DNA of 64,000 bases from Pempheris klunzingeri (GCF_042242105.1 NC_092022.1:8924001-8988000), one strand, 5' to 3'; shown: positions 22,201 through 35,912, counted from the stretch's first letter. Notes: generated from the sequence alone by a model not told the origin. A program made the numbers and translations.

Positions 22201-25200
22201 GATGTGCCTTAATATACGCATGACTACGATGATTCAGATGACTTTGCTTGTCTCAGTAACTACTGATGAGTATTCGAAATGGGTGGTACAGTATTGGCAT
22301 GTCACAGGTAACAGCATGTGCATCCAACTGGTCTCTTTATGCAGTTGAATGCTGACATAAGAGATTATAACTCAGTGCCCTCACTCCTTTCCAGGCCTGC
22401 AGCGATGATGAATCTCAACCTCAGAATGCATGTCTCTTACAATAGCATGTTGGGCCATTTGCATCTCCAGTCTGACTACCAGTCTTCTTTCCTGCTGCAC
22501 TCCTCCCACACTAACCATCCACACTGCATTCTTTTACTCCAGGCCCACAGCGAGATGATTTCCCAGGAGCAAAATGAGCGCCAGCGACTGGAGCGGGACC
22601 TTGAAGAGGCGTCTAGGAGGCTGGCAATGGCTCATCAGGATATCCGCAGACTCACCAATGAGTTGGATGCTGCCAAAAACAACAACCTGGAACCAAGTGG
22701 TATGTTGCACAGACTTGTGGTGTTTATTCCTCAAAGAACTGAGAATCTACATTAGACTTTGATATTTCTAAAGACAATTTACACTTACAGGTTTGAACAT
22801 TGTTTTTACACATTGTTGTTAAAGTAAGTGGCCATAACAAACCTACATTTGATGACATTTACTACCCATAAATAATCAGATTTACACATGCAGCCCCAGT
22901 TATTATTGGCCTCCAACAATGAAAATGTTTCAGTGTTCACATACAGTAACTTAAATGTCCACCCTTACTGAAATGGCAATTCTACTTGTTGTCCAGCTAC
23001 ACATTTGGTTAGTATAACAGCTCTGTTATAACAGCAGACATTTTTAATGTGGAACTGTTGTATCATTATAGCCTACTGCCGGACATCATTAACAGCTTAT
23101 GAAAAAATGTTTGTAAAAATGATCAGAAAGCATATATTCCGCTTTATAGAATTTTTTTATAGAAAATTCTTAGAGAATTATAGAATTTATACATTTTTAT
23201 AGAATTTAAAATATGCTTATAATCTCAGGATCTGAGCTTCAGGGAACGGTCCAGGAAGTAGAGAACCTGAGGAAGGAAGTGGACAAACTGAAACACTGTG
23301 GTGAGACAGACTTGGCTGTGAACTAAAAATCTGCCAGTCAGTGTGCAATGTTAACACCAGCCACATTGTTTGGTGATTTTATTTTACTCTTCAAAAATTT
23401 TGCTTGGTTAGAGAGTTGTTAAAATTGGTGAGTGAGGATGTTACTGATTGTCTTTTGCGTAATGGATTTTTTTGGTGTTCAATTTGTGTATAATTATCGT
23501 TATTAAGGTTCTTCAACAAAGCTTTTTCTTTTTTTATTCTTTTAAGACACTACATGACTAGAAAGGTGATATACTTACTACTTATTCCATACAACCCTCT
23601 TCAGTGGCTCTCACACTTAAAAAATAGTATAATAATATATTCATATCATGGTGGAGCAAAATGTTTCATTATGTTGGTGTTAGAAATATTTCACCTATTT
23701 CCCCTTTCCCCCATATTGGTAGTGTTTTTGTCTGAATCTCTGACCTTTCGGGGGAGGCCTAGTTAAATCTTGGTGCAGCTGCCACATCCATCCAAGTTAG
23801 TGAAAATGCTTAATGCAGTTTCCTTTAAGACATAAATGGGCAAATTTAAAACATGCCAAGCAAAATTTCAAGAAAACCTTCCCGTAATTGCCATAATGCA
23901 CTATATTTTTTAATTACTGGAGGGACTCCATATTAATGGTCCTGGTGATGTCTCTTCACAGATATGATGAAGCTTCAGCAAGCCAAAGAGCAAAATGACA
24001 GACTAGATGCAGAAAACAGAGCTCTGAGGGAGAGACTCCGCACTTTAGAGTCTGAGAAGAAAAATGTCTTGGACCAGGTTGGTATTTTACTGATTCTCTT
24101 TCATAAAATAATAACTCCCAATTGTTGTTGCAGCAGCTTGGCATTGTTTGGCGTTGTGTTTGTCCAGTTGGCAAAAAATGATGCAGACCAGGCTGTTGTA
24201 GCCAGAGAGGATGAAAAGGACAAGAGTATTAGCGATGAACCACAAAACAATCTGTCTGGCTCATTGGCCCAAGAAAAGGATTTCATTCACAAACGGTAAA
24301 TATACTCAGACAGCATCTTGGTAAATTATGTTACAAATTAAAGTGGACTTTGTTTGATATGATCACACCTGCTCTGTCTGACTTTAATAATTTTCATTGT
24401 CTGGCAGGTGCCGTGAGGCGATGGAGGATGGGCTTGTACAGGTCAGGGAGGTGCAACGGAAACTCCAGAGACTACAGAAGGAACAGGAAGAGCTGGAGGA
24501 GAGGAACGAGGAGCTGGAGGCACTGCTGGGTGAAGCCCAGAATGCCAGCAAGGAAGAGAGGCATCGCCATGAGGGAGAACTGGAGGGACTCCACAGGAGG
24601 GTAATGAGCAGCTCTAAATTCTTGCTGATATATTCAATATCTTAACTTCAAGCAGGATTGATTGATCATTTACTGTTCATGATTGTGGACTGTAAACATT
24701 TTACCTGAGGAGTTGAAGAAAGATGCCAGTCCTTGACCAGAGGAACTCAGTGTAGTTTAGTCTATGATCTGTTTTGTCATCTCTCTAATGACTCTAATGA
24801 ATCTCTCTAAATGAGTAATAAACGTAAATGGTCAATGCAGATCAAAGGTCTGGAGGCAGAGCTGAAGAAGCAGGATGCCCAAGAACAAGTGTTGAAGAAT
24901 GGAGAAGAGGTCAAAGCCCCTGAGTCTTATTTACAGCTGGTGAGAAATGACTCATTTTTAAACAATATTGTTACATCTGTGTTTGTTTCAGAATATCTTG
25001 ATTTAATCAAAACTCCTTCTGAGTCACAGAGAGATTTAAGCCTAATGCTTAGAATGTAAAATAAATTGTTTTTTTGTTTTGAGCAGCAACTGTCACAGAG
25101 ACACATAGTCATCTACCTGTGCAGCATAAAATTAGAGAAACTGTCACAGTAGACCAAGTTTGAGATCTCATTTGGCCTCAAATAGAATAAAATAAAGCAC

Positions 25201-28200
25201 ATTGCCATGCATGACCACCAGCCTGCAGAGATCGAATGATGGTAAATCAAAGGAGTTCCGTATAACTCCAAGTCCATGTCTTAGTGCAGCCTGTTGTTTT
25301 GTGTTCCCGTGTCACTATGTCTGAAGCACCTAAGGGAGAGCAGCCAGGAGAGACTGGCTCTGCTTGAGGCTCGTCTCACTGAGGAGAAGGAGTGGAGGAA
25401 ACAGCTGGAAATAGACCTCAGTGCTGCCCAGGCCGCCCTTAAAAAAGACAAGGAGGTAAAAATCACACATATCCAGTGCTTCATCTGACAGAAAGCAATA
25501 ACACCACAGCTACACAAATATGTGATATTCAATTTAAAGTTCAAGAGGTTTATTCCAGAAGCAAAGCGTTCCTGTGTCTTTTTTACAATATTTACAAAGA
25601 TATAAGATAATATAATTCCTTCATTTCCTACACCAAAGGCTTTGCAGATAGGTGAGCGAGAGCTCAAGAAGCTGAGACTTGAGGTCAACAGCCTTCAGAC
25701 AGAATGCCAGCAAGGAAAAACACTCATCAAGAGCCTCACCCAAGTCAAGGGGGAAAAGGCAGTTCTGGAGGAAAAGGTTTGTTAGTTTTACAAGTGTGCT
25801 TGCTATTGTTGACATTTTAAGTCAGTCCTTTTAAACATGATGAAAGTTGGGAAAGCATTCTTGCTACAGGGATGAATGGTTATTAAATACAGAAAATATT
25901 TAAGTGGAAATAAAAATGCAATTAAAATGTATAAAGAGTATACATTACAGCTCACTAACTTTAAGTTTCTCATCATCTGTCTTGCGTCTCTGTCTGACAG
26001 GTGGCCCAGATGGAGCGTGCACACAGCCGGCTCCAGAGCGAGCTTGAACGCTGCAAAGGCAATAACCGGACCCTGGAGGATCTCAGGGAAAATAGGCTTC
26101 AGGTTGCCCAGCTGCAGGAGCAGGCTGACCGGCTAACTGCTGATCTCAGCAGCCTCCAGACGGCTCACACCACCTTGAGGTTTGTTAGCAATCCAGAGTT
26201 CACAGTGAGAAATGTATTGGCTCATGCAGTAGTATTTTAAGACATGTAGGTTGAAACAGGTCAGTGTTGGTGCTTCTGCCCAGTCACAAGATAGGACACA
26301 GACACTGTAGCTCACTTGTTTTGCATAAATGTGGGTATTTTCAGGGATGAGCTGGTTTCTGAGCGTCTGCAGACCACAGAGCTCCAGGCCAAGCTGAGCT
26401 CCAGTGTCCAGGAGAAGCTGACAGCTAAGGGGGAAACAGAGAGACTGGAGCTTGAGATACAGCGCCTCAAAGAGCAGCTCAAGTGGCATCAAGAGCAGCT
26501 CTCATCTACAAAGGAAGCACTTACTATCAGCCAGAAGGCTGAAGTGCACACAGCTCACATAGAATCTAGGCTTGGTCCAGAGGAGAGGACCAAAGATGAG
26601 TGCTTGGATCAGGTAATTGGATTATATGTCCATCAGTAGGGTAGTTTGATATGTGAAATTATCTTGCATGACTGTTGAGTTATTTAGATTAAATAAATTT
26701 AGACATTGGGGTAAATGGAATGTCCTTTGACATTGCAGCCCCTCTAAACCTGATCCTAACCTTTAACCTGCTCATAGAGGAAGGCAAGCAAAAGACATTT
26801 CCTTTGCCAGGATCACATTTGACTCGTGTTGTGTTTGTAGCTTTCATGTCTGAAGCAGGAACTGAATCATCTGCAGACCAAGCTGGGGGAGGAGCGGCAG
26901 CTTGCCTCCCAACACCAACTGGTCCTGCAGGCTCAAGTCAATGACGCTCAGGCACACATCAAGGTACGTATGATCATAAGACATCCTTAACATGCCCACA
27001 CAGCCATGCTGTTTCTGCAGTTCTTTTACAACATTATTAAAACATTGGCTTTTCATTGCTTTAATTCTCGCGTCGCAGCAGCTGCACTATGCCGTCATAC
27101 GTTTAAATTAAACATGTCTATAACTTTGCCTGTAACATTTCTGACAACCTTTTTCTCTGTTATATATAATGAGAAATGTTAATGATTAACACAAAAGATT
27201 CAGGTTTCCCAATTCCAGCACTAGAAATTGACTCATGTGGAATTAGCTTTATGATTCATGTGCGGCCGCAAAAAAAATCTTATTTGAGGACACTTGGCTA
27301 CTGGTGTTTATCAGTACGTATTCGGCATTAACATATCCCAACCTTGCCTTTCATTTCTCTTGTCAGTCCCAGGACTTAGTGCTGAGCCAGAAGGCAGAGG
27401 AGGCTAAACAGATGAAGCAGGACCTGCAGAGAGCCCAGAGCCTGTTTACCTCAGCAGAGAGAGAGCTGCGCTATGAGAAGGAGAAGAGCATGGACCTGAA
27501 GAGACACAACACCCTGCTGGACCAGGAAAAACTCAAGGTTGGTATCTGATTACACACTTGCATGTTTGGGTTATCTTTAATGTCTCTGACAGTTATCACT
27601 TAATTATCATCTTAATCACTCTCTTAGACTCCCACTCACCTCACTGTAAATGCCAATGGCCATGAGCAATTGTGAAACTGAGAAAGGTGCTATACAAAAA
27701 GCTTTAATTTTCTGAATAGCTGCTACACTGATGTTAAGCATCTGTTTTGCGTTCATGCTGTTGTCTCACGTGCTTCCTTCAGCTTTGTGCAGAGCTGAGG
27801 CAAGTCCAGTCCAAGCTGGTCCAGGTGGAGCAAAGCGTCAGCACTCAGGCGGCAGAATGTGAACGTCAGCAGCAGAAAATCAGGGAACTGGAGTTGGAAC
27901 TGGCGCGCACCTCCACAAACCGCAGCGCAACCAGCAGTCTGCAGGAGGACCTGCAGGCTGAGAGGGCGCGGCTCATTGCTGCTGACAAGAAGGTCAGTGA
28001 TAGCACAACTCCACAGGGATCTGCACTTTCTTCTATTCCGGAGTTAAGTCTAGCACTCTGGTTCTGTTACTGGCTTTTAATTACATGTTCCACTCTTCCC
28101 ATGTGAGTGCTCTCATAGTTAGGTTGGTGAACCCAGACTTAACTGGGCTATCAATTAAATGGGCTGGTAACTAGCTTTGTCATACTCGTTTTCCCTGTTT

Positions 28201-31200
28201 GCCAATTTTAGGCTTAGTTAAGGTAGTTCCAACAAAGAGAGCCCGACTGAGTTTGAACTTGCTTTGTGTTAAAGTTATATCTTGATATTGGGCACACAGA
28301 AGAAGCAGTTGCCCTTCAGCTTGTGAAAAAACCTTGGGACATGATTCTTGCTTCTGTAAAATTTGTTCTGCCTCACTTGACGCCGCTCTTTTTCAGGGTT
28401 ATTTGTCAACATTATAGACTATTTCTATCAGATGCCCTCAGGAAAACCAGGGTTACTCTGGAAATGTTGATGCTGATGTTTGTGTCACTGAGTGAAGCCT
28501 GTGGCTCCCTTGCGATGGCAGGTGCTGGAGCTGCAGCAGCAGCTAAAGAACGCCCAGCACCAGCTGCGGTTGGAGGAAGCCCGGGCCAACCAGAACAGCC
28601 GCCTGGAGAGGGACAGCAGGGATCTGTCTGACACCTTGTCAGCCCTGAGAGCCAAGCAGCAGGAGGAGCACATCACCAGGTCTCACAAACTATATAATAA
28701 TAGTTAATAATAATTCCATAAGAAACACTGCAAGTTTTCAGGCATGATTCTGATCCACTCTTACTGATCTTTTCCTCCATTACCCATTTCAGGAAGCTGT
28801 TAGAGCAGCGTGACGAGGAGCTGCAGCAGCAGGTGCGCTCCCTGAGGCTGAAGGAGGCGTCCATGACCAGGACGAATGCAGAGCTCAGCCACCGCACTCA
28901 GCAGCTGGAAACACGTCTGACCATCCTGGAGGCTGAGCTTAGCAAGACCAGAGAGGAGGTAATGAACAGTGTGCAGCAGCTCATCTGATGTCAGGGATGC
29001 AGGGATTTTGACACCTGAGGCACCTTTTGTGGTCCTAATATGTCTGTTTCACATGTCCTGTCAAAATTCTGATCAAATGTGAATCCCAACTTCTATCCAT
29101 TGACGGGTCCTCAGCCTGTACTTAGCTTTTAAAAGACATTCTAGTTACATAGGATTGAATTCTCAAGCACCAGTTCCAATCAATCAATAGGAGTGTAATA
29201 TAAAGGGACACATTGTTTTTTTATAGGTGTTGTGCTGTCAGCTTCTATCCAAAATAACATTTATACAGTCTGTACACTCTGTCACTTCATCGCTACATCT
29301 AATCTTGAGAGGTCTTAAGATTTCAATAAGTTGCTGCAGCAAAAATGATACCATCACTCTTCTAGTGATGGTATCATTTTTTCTATAGCCATATGTTATC
29401 ATGCTCTTTCAAAAACCGTGATCATTCAGTGCTGCTCGATGTTTGGCTGGTATTTTTACGAAGTCAGTGTACACAGTCTTCACATTATACTGCTGGCCAT
29501 ATTTATTATGTATATATTCATATTTGATATAAATATATTTGATATATTCATATTAGATTGAGATGTATGTGTTACGTGTGTCCTCCAGGCAAGAGACGGC
29601 CACAAGTCAAGCCACAGACTGCAGGAGGACTTGGTGGCCAGTCAGCAGGAGTGTGACAGACTGCAGGGAGAGCTGCAGCAAGTTCTCCTCCAGCTGGACT
29701 CACATGTCAGGTGAGACACACACACACACGAATAAAAGACATATTTACAAATATAAATATAGATATTTAGATCCTAGAAATTAGATGACAAGAGCGTAAT
29801 AGTAGATGGCAAAAGATTTGACATATAACAATCCCCTCCCCCCTCCCAGTACCCTGATAACAGCAACTGAAATAGACAACAGCAAAAAATACACACACCT
29901 AAAGCAAAAAAGGGAGAAAATATGATATCTCTGGATGCCGGTAGGGACCCAGTCACCAAGGCCATAATGACAATTGGATGCTGTGTATATTTGCTGCTCA
30001 ATAACATACTTGTAAATTTGGAGGGACGCATCATCCACGCACATCTGACAGAGCATTAATTCCATATGAAAGAAGAAGTGGTCTATAGTTTTAAAGAAGA
30101 ATGATGATCAGGATTGCCTGATAGAAAGATAGAAAAAACCTTGGTAGCATACATTTTTCTGAATTAACGTGACCTGTAAGTGATTATAAGAGGCTCTCTA
30201 GAGAGCTAGACATAAAGTTCTGTTTGCATAAATCTGCAAATTTTGGTGCAATTTTGAGGCAGTTTGAATGGGGCAGCTGAGGAGGGGAGGTCCTTCACAG
30301 CAGCATTTAGAGGGAGCAGTTCACTCTTGTTATTATTTAGTTTGTAATTAGAAACGGTGAAGAGATAATCCCATTCGACATGGTCAAACACCTTTTCCCC
30401 TTCAAGAAGGGCATGGATCTCCTGTGACCCTGGAGTGGAAGGTGAATGAAAAACATTTAAAACGAGTCTGATGCTGAAGAAATGCATCCTATCAAGTAGT
30501 TCCTTGTTCCTCTTCGGATTCAAAGGGATAGAGCCTTGACAGAGAGTCTGTGGCGATATATAATAGGTTTTGAGGGCTTCATTAAACAAGCATGGGTCTC
30601 ACTTGAATATTAGAAAAGATTCTAAAAAACTCAGTTTGGAACCCATCAGGACCGGGGACTGGCCACTCTGCATAGACTTGACGGCCTGGATTACTTCTTC
30701 TAAGGAAAGAGGACAATCGAGTTGGCAGGTTCTACATATTTACATTGAATGCAATGTTACAAAATTGTCTCTGGTGCCCTGATTAATAAATTAGCATGCA
30801 TTTCTGATCAGGTGAATAAGGTTAAAGCACAATCGGTAATTAACACACATGGAGAAGTTGTGTCTTTGGTTGATTTTCCTTTTGCTCCTCCAACCAGGAA
30901 GTACAATGAAAAGCAGAGTCAGCACAAGACCAAATTGCGTCAGGCCAAGCAGGTCTTTCTCAAGGAGACTGCACAGAGGGACCGCATCATCCAGAAACTG
31001 GAGCACGACCTGGTGCTGGCCTCCAGCCTCTCACACAAGGTCACGCTCATGACTCACACATGCTGCCTGAATCCCTTTACATCGAAATATCCCACAATAG
31101 ATGCTTGTGCCAAAAAAACATTTTCTAAAGTGCCTCTGGTTTTGTATATTTCTTCCTCTCATAACCCCCCTCGGTGGCTTTCAGGAGAAGGAGAGGATCC

Positions 31201-32400
31201 ATACAGTAATGGAGGAAAATGAGAAGCTTTTGGAAGAGAAGAGGGAACTGTTGCGGAAGATAAGCGAGGCAGAGGAAATGGGCAGCAAAGGCATGAGGAC
31301 TGCCTCCACTGTCCAACACAGGTATCTTTATGAATCACACAACTTAGTCACTTTACTACACTCATACCTGCTGCTGTTTCTTTTCATGAGGCGGTTTGAG
31401 TATTTGGCTGCTTTTTTGTGGAAAGTGGAAACCATATCGCTGGATGTCCTTTAAGTTCAGGATTTCTCTCAACCAAGAACTGAAAAATTATTGTCAAGTT
31501 AAACTACTTAATGATAATAATAATAAAAATAACTGTATATAACTAATATACATGTGTTGGTGAGGACCTGATGGCTAAAATTGCTTTTGCGAGCGAGCGT
31601 GAACATTAGTCTCTGTTCTAGGGCAAACGTCTTAGAAGTGGAAAACAGACAACTTCAGGATCGAACCCTGAAGCTCTCCAATCAAGTCAGTTCCTTGGAG
31701 CGAGCCTTGAGGAACGTCCAGTCATTCTACAACCTCGGGGTAACACCATACACATCTTAATGCAGTAAGGGGACATGCCACCCAAAATTAACAGCTGACC
31801 CAGCATTTTAAAACTGCTCATACAACATTAGTGATGTGAGATGAGGAATTTCTAATTTAAGTGTTTGCCATTCGGCTGAAAATGGTGCAAAGTGGACTTG
31901 ATCACGGCTGAGACTGTATGTTTTAAAGGTAAGAGAAGCAGCATGAATGTAATGTAAAGTGGGTGACATGTCCCTTCTTCTCTTGTGATAAAAACGTTGA
32001 TGTGTTTTGATCATAAATGGTTCAAATGGCCAACAGAATGCCAAGAAAGTCCTCCCCCCTGAAACTCTCTGTGATGGCATCCTACATACATCTACGCTAA
32101 GGTAAGTCAGTTTTGAGAACTAACTGCTGAGTTGAAATTATCCGTTGATAGATATTTACATCAAGGTGGATGTTTGAATGTGCATTTTCTCTTTACATCT
32201 GTGTCTCCAGTCTGACGTCGGGGTCATGTGACCCTATGGACATTTTGGACGCAATCTGCCGAGTGAAGGTGGACAGCACTCGAGCATCTGTCTCCACTCA
32301 CCAACCATCAGAGCAGGGCTACCTGAATCTCACCTCTCCGCTGGTTCCTCCAGACACCAAAGGCACAGAGGAGAGCCCTAATAACAGTGACCAGGTATGA
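19258..32400 (+). CDS. ccdc30: Coiled-coil domain-containing protein 30
   Basis: Coding exons: 19258-19278 (exon starts 19058), 20150-20332, 20593-20713, 20978-21168, 21747-21827, 21996-22073, 22543-22699, 23229-23300, 23962-24077, 24168-24295, 24408-24600, 24841-24939, 25327-25455, 25639-25776, 26001-26179, 26345-26612, 26841-26963, 27367-27537, 27783-27992, 28522-28679, 28793-28958, 29589-29710, 30898-31039, 31185-31321, 31622-31739, 32037-32101, 32211-32400. All splice phases agree, giving 1251 aa. Nearly all of it is heptad-rich Glu/Lys/Gln/Leu coiled coil. The start is E/R-rich (ERQRHMWRQLLNSEAKLD), and a short basic stretch (PWKKLFGLRR) lies in exon 7. The C-tail is Ser/Thr-rich and not coiled. 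The name rests on this architecture plus the neighbours rimkla and zmynd12, as in human 1p34. Human CCDC30 is shorter (about 780 aa), so length is the main doubt. Function is poorly known; a centrosomal or ciliary role would be inference. Confidence 0.8.
21525..21746 (+). mobile_element. LINE 3' end (L2/CR1-like), truncated
   Basis: TTGCACTACTTTTTTGCACT, then a T-rich tract, a CACCGAGTCAAATTCC box, CCAATAAAGTTGATTCTG and a short ATTCTG tandem. This is the typical 3' terminus of teleost L2/CR1-type LINEs. No reverse-transcriptase reading was found, so it is a 5'-truncated copy. The tail runs straight into ccdc30 exon 6 (21747). Confidence 0.65.
27605..27710 (+). repeat. Degraded SINE/LINE tail-like segment
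   Basis: GAGAAAGGTGCTATACAAA resembles the AAGCGCTATATAAA tails common in teleost SINE/LINE families. It lies in the ccdc30 intron 27538-27782. Only one motif supports the call. Confidence 0.3.
29341..29381. repeat. Perfect 18-bp inverted repeat with 5-nt loop
   Basis: The left arm 29341-29358 (AAAAATGATACCATCACT) is exactly complementary to 29364-29381, with loop CTTCT. It lies in the ccdc30 intron 28959-29588. It may be a relic MITE core or a hairpin; it is short for a microRNA precursor. Confidence 0.85.
29765..30745 (-). mobile_element. Degraded LINE, L1/Tx1-like reverse transcriptase fragment
   Basis: On the - strand, pieces of an L1/Tx1-clade reverse transcriptase appear in order: LSLEEVIQAVKSMQSGQSP and GPDGFQTEFF (about 30710-30600), KVFDHVEWDYLF (about 30390), NNNKSELLPLN (about 30320) and a C-terminal stretch ending near 29780. 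Frames shift between pieces and stops interrupt them, so the copy is dead and incomplete at both ends. It sits in the ccdc30 intron 29711-30897, opposite to the host gene. Confidence 0.75.
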
Positions 32401-33755
32401 GAGGCGGTAGGCTTTGGCGAGGTTGTTCCCAGTGAGGATCAACATGTTTCAACATCCGCCACTGCCACTGGAGACAAAAATTAGAATAATGAAGTAAAAA
32501 AACGTAGAATGCAAATAATCTTTGTTAAAAGACAGTAATAATTAAAGGAGCCTTCCACTGCAGTTCTGCTCAGGGTGATATCTCTTTTGTATTGCAAAGC
32601 AGAGTTGGGTTTTTGGATCCAGGTTCAGACAGAGTTAAAAAAAAAAAAAAAAAAAACTGTGCAAGTGTCAATCAAATATTTTTATGACATATATTTAATG
32701 AGAGATTAATTTGGAAGCTAAAACCATGCTACAGTCTTGTTGGGAAGTTGGTCAGTTTTTGCATCAGCACACCAAAGCAAATCAGAAAGCCTGAAAGCCA
32801 CGACTTAGCTTATGGGAAAGATTATTATCATTTTTAAAAGTAATGGTGAAAGACGATGTATTTCACACTAGAGCACTGATTATCAAAAAGGCATTTCATG
32901 AGGGAGATTTGAATGAGACTAGTTTAAACTGAGCACTTTATAAGGATTTATATATGTGTTTACATTTTTGGAAAATGTAGCAGTGGATTATAACAGTTGG
33001 TATAACAGTATATCAATGGTACGTATTTTCCCCCCTTAAATTTAATCTTGTTTTCAATGAAAAAACGCTTATGGTGTTGTATGTTTACTGTGTGACAAAA
33101 ATCACAGTAGTCAGGTTTACAAAATCGTATTCATAGCACATATAACACTGACAATATTGTGGACCCACCTTATCTCTAAGAGGAGGCTGTGTGGACTGAG
33201 TCCAAGTATCCTTTCTGAGATTGGGCACTCCTATTGCTTGTCGTCTGTAGCCACTCCAGTATTTATGAAGTGTGGCTTTGCTTGTAGTTAAAAAACAGCC
33301 AAAATGTAGAACAGCCACAAAATCCATGAAGCTTTTTTTTTCTATCTATTTCAAGCATCACATGCTGTTTTTTTAAAATGTTTTTACATTGGTCAACAAA
33401 TGGCTTCCTCCAGGGATGCTCAATCAGAAAGTACTTGTACTCTTGAATAAAGAGTGTGTGTGTGAGACATAGGAATAAAATACACATTAACTATTTTATA
33501 CCACTATTATTTTGTGTCAAAAATAGAGTTGTACATTGTGGAAACCATTGTCTATTTTGTCTTTGATGTGCCTAAAATGATGAAGTGTTTAACTTTATCT
33601 TGCTGCTGCGTGAATACGTCGAATAACAAAAGCCTGTTTGTGTCAGACGTGGAAACTGACATCTAATGGACAAGAGACTGACTTGTTGTATACATGTAAA
33701 TACATTTTTTAACATAAGTATTTTCATAAATAAAAGTTAACAAATATAATGCTTG
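32401..33755 (+). other. ccdc30 3'UTR
   Basis: AT-rich, with an A-run at 32638-32657. The poly(A) signal AATAAA is at 33729-33734, with an earlier candidate near 33445. No other gene was seen. The 3'UTR call assumes 32400 is the real stop. Confidence 0.55.
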
Positions 33756-33847
33756 ATTTTTTTTTTTTTTCCCCCTCCCTCTATCTCACTCTCTAAAAGA
33801 CAGATTTTCAGACCAAGCAATCAGTGATTTATAACAGTCTGTTTATT
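33729..33847. promoter_or_regulatory. Facing poly(A) signals of ccdc30 (+) and znf362 (-)
   Basis: AATAAA (+) at 33729-33734 and TTTATT (AATAAA on -) at 33842-33847 face each other, with a T-rich tract at about 33759-33776 between them. The transcripts would end within about 80 bp of each other. Confidence 0.55.
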
Positions 33848-35912
33848 AAACAAGGTAAAGATACAAAGCTTTTTTTCCTTTTTTAAACATTGATAACCTT
33901 AGTTTAACTTCTCAGTCTTGGCTGTGCATATTTAGTTGTCTAGAAACTGTATATGAAACCACAATGCAAGACAGGAAAAAGTGTAATAAATCTACGCAAT
34001 ATCTTTTCATAGAGAACATGGGTTAAACAGTTATCATACAGATTACAGCTCAGGAACTCCATGCGGAAGGAAAAAAAATAAAAATGTTTACACGACTGAA
34101 TACTGCAGAACACAATACAGAGTAATGGAAATGGGGTGATAAAACAGTTAAGGCATACATGTAAATAACTGATATAAAACATGAATATTAATAACATACG
34201 GGTAGACTAAAATAATTACAGTAAGTTCATACATAAACTTTTACAAAACCCAAACAAAACATGTTTATGAAAACTTAAAAATAGGTACTATAAATGAGTA
34301 ACATGTTTTACAGTACAGCAACATGTACATTTTCCCATTATCTCAAAGGAGAGAGTAAGTTGAAGAGGCAGGGTCTGTTGTTGGCGTAAATGTCTGTTTT
34401 CAGGCCAGTGGCTTGAGTAATAACTTTTTATTCTTTTGAAAACATACTATATACTGTATATGTATTTTACATTATTCTCAGTTCCACCTTCAACGTAACG
34501 TCTAGCCGTAGCACCTTTTCTGAAGTGCCCTGAAGAATACAGGGTACCCTATTAGTACCATCCAGAGGTTAAAGTTACAGTAAAAATACGACAAACAATA
34601 CTGCGTACAATGAAAAGAATACTAAAGGAGAAAAAAAAATTAAAAGGAGAGCATCACCTCCACATAAACTCAAAATATAGACCTATGGAATATGACGTAT
34701 ACTGCAGTTTATTCCAAATGGGTAAAGCTTATTAAAGATAAAACAAAAAAAAAAACATAGCTGGGTCAGAGTAGCTGTACAATAACTTCACATTTTGGTC
34801 CAATGTTTAGGTTTAAAATTTACCAGTCTAGTAAAATTTAATTTCAGCTGAAGTGTATTTTAAAAGTAGGGCTGAGTGGAGTAGAGCTGGCACTGATACA
34901 TGTGCAATGTATTCAACCTCTAATACTTAAAATAATAGTCAAAGCTTAGCTGAGTAGAGAAAGTAGACACACACACTACAACAAGATTTGCTTTCTCTTT
35001 AAACCTCACCAAGGTTCATATGGCACTAGTTAACTGGACGTGAGGAAAACATAATGTCAAAAGCAGTGTTTCTTTGATCATATGTTGTGATCATAAAGGT
35101 GCACATCAAATATGGAGTGAATGATTTTTGAAACTAAGAAAAATTAAAAAAAACATTCATCTTTCTTCCCTTACATGTTGCTATATATTTTTTTTGCCTC
35201 CCAAAGTCAATAATACAAGTTCTCAATACAATCATTAAATGTTTAAATTGTCATCTACCGATTGCCTTTCTTCAAATTTAGACGACCCTGTAAATGTGAG
35301 GGAACACAAAGAAAGTAACAGGAAAAAAAAAAAGACTGTCATTTATACATACACAGTCAGTACTCTTAGCTGCCACAAGTAATGCCCTTTGGCATCTTTC
35401 CATCCAACAAGATTGAAACAATTTGAGCCAAAACCACAAGGCCTAAAAGTGCTTTAAGATTATCTTTGGATGTCTCCAGAATACACCCAGCATTTTTTTT
35501 TTCTACTTTCTCAATTCTTTATAAGGGCAAATATCATCTGGCACATTTTGGAAACCCATTTCATGGAAGAGGAGAGAAAAAACAAAACAAAAGCATTTCT
35601 AATGGCCAATGCATCCGGCAGTTTACATGACGCTTACGAAAGTGCTTATTAAATCTGACGCAAGACATTCTGTGCCACTCGATCCTCCGGACAACATCTA
35701 GCTGTATTGTTACATTCACAAAATAACGCTGTGCTCATTTTTGACAGACGGCCTGTATCGAGATGGATGGGGGCAGCCTGTTTACCGAATGCTTATGTCA
35801 GCTGTCATAATGCTAATGTAAGCCTTATGTAGATGGCTGTGGGTGCAGGGCCTCATAAGCTCCAGCCTGACGTAGACTCTGAATCCGACCTGCAGCTGAG
35901 CGGCTGGGGAGC
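33825..35912 (-). other. znf362 3'UTR
   Basis: About 2.1 kb, AT-rich, lying between the znf362 stop codon and the proposed poly(A) signal at 33842-33847. No other gene or repeat was recognised. Confidence 0.5.

Noticed and set aside
29774-30065. Open frames with apparent membrane-like text on the - strand
   Set aside because: They are frames of the degraded LINE, not a gene.
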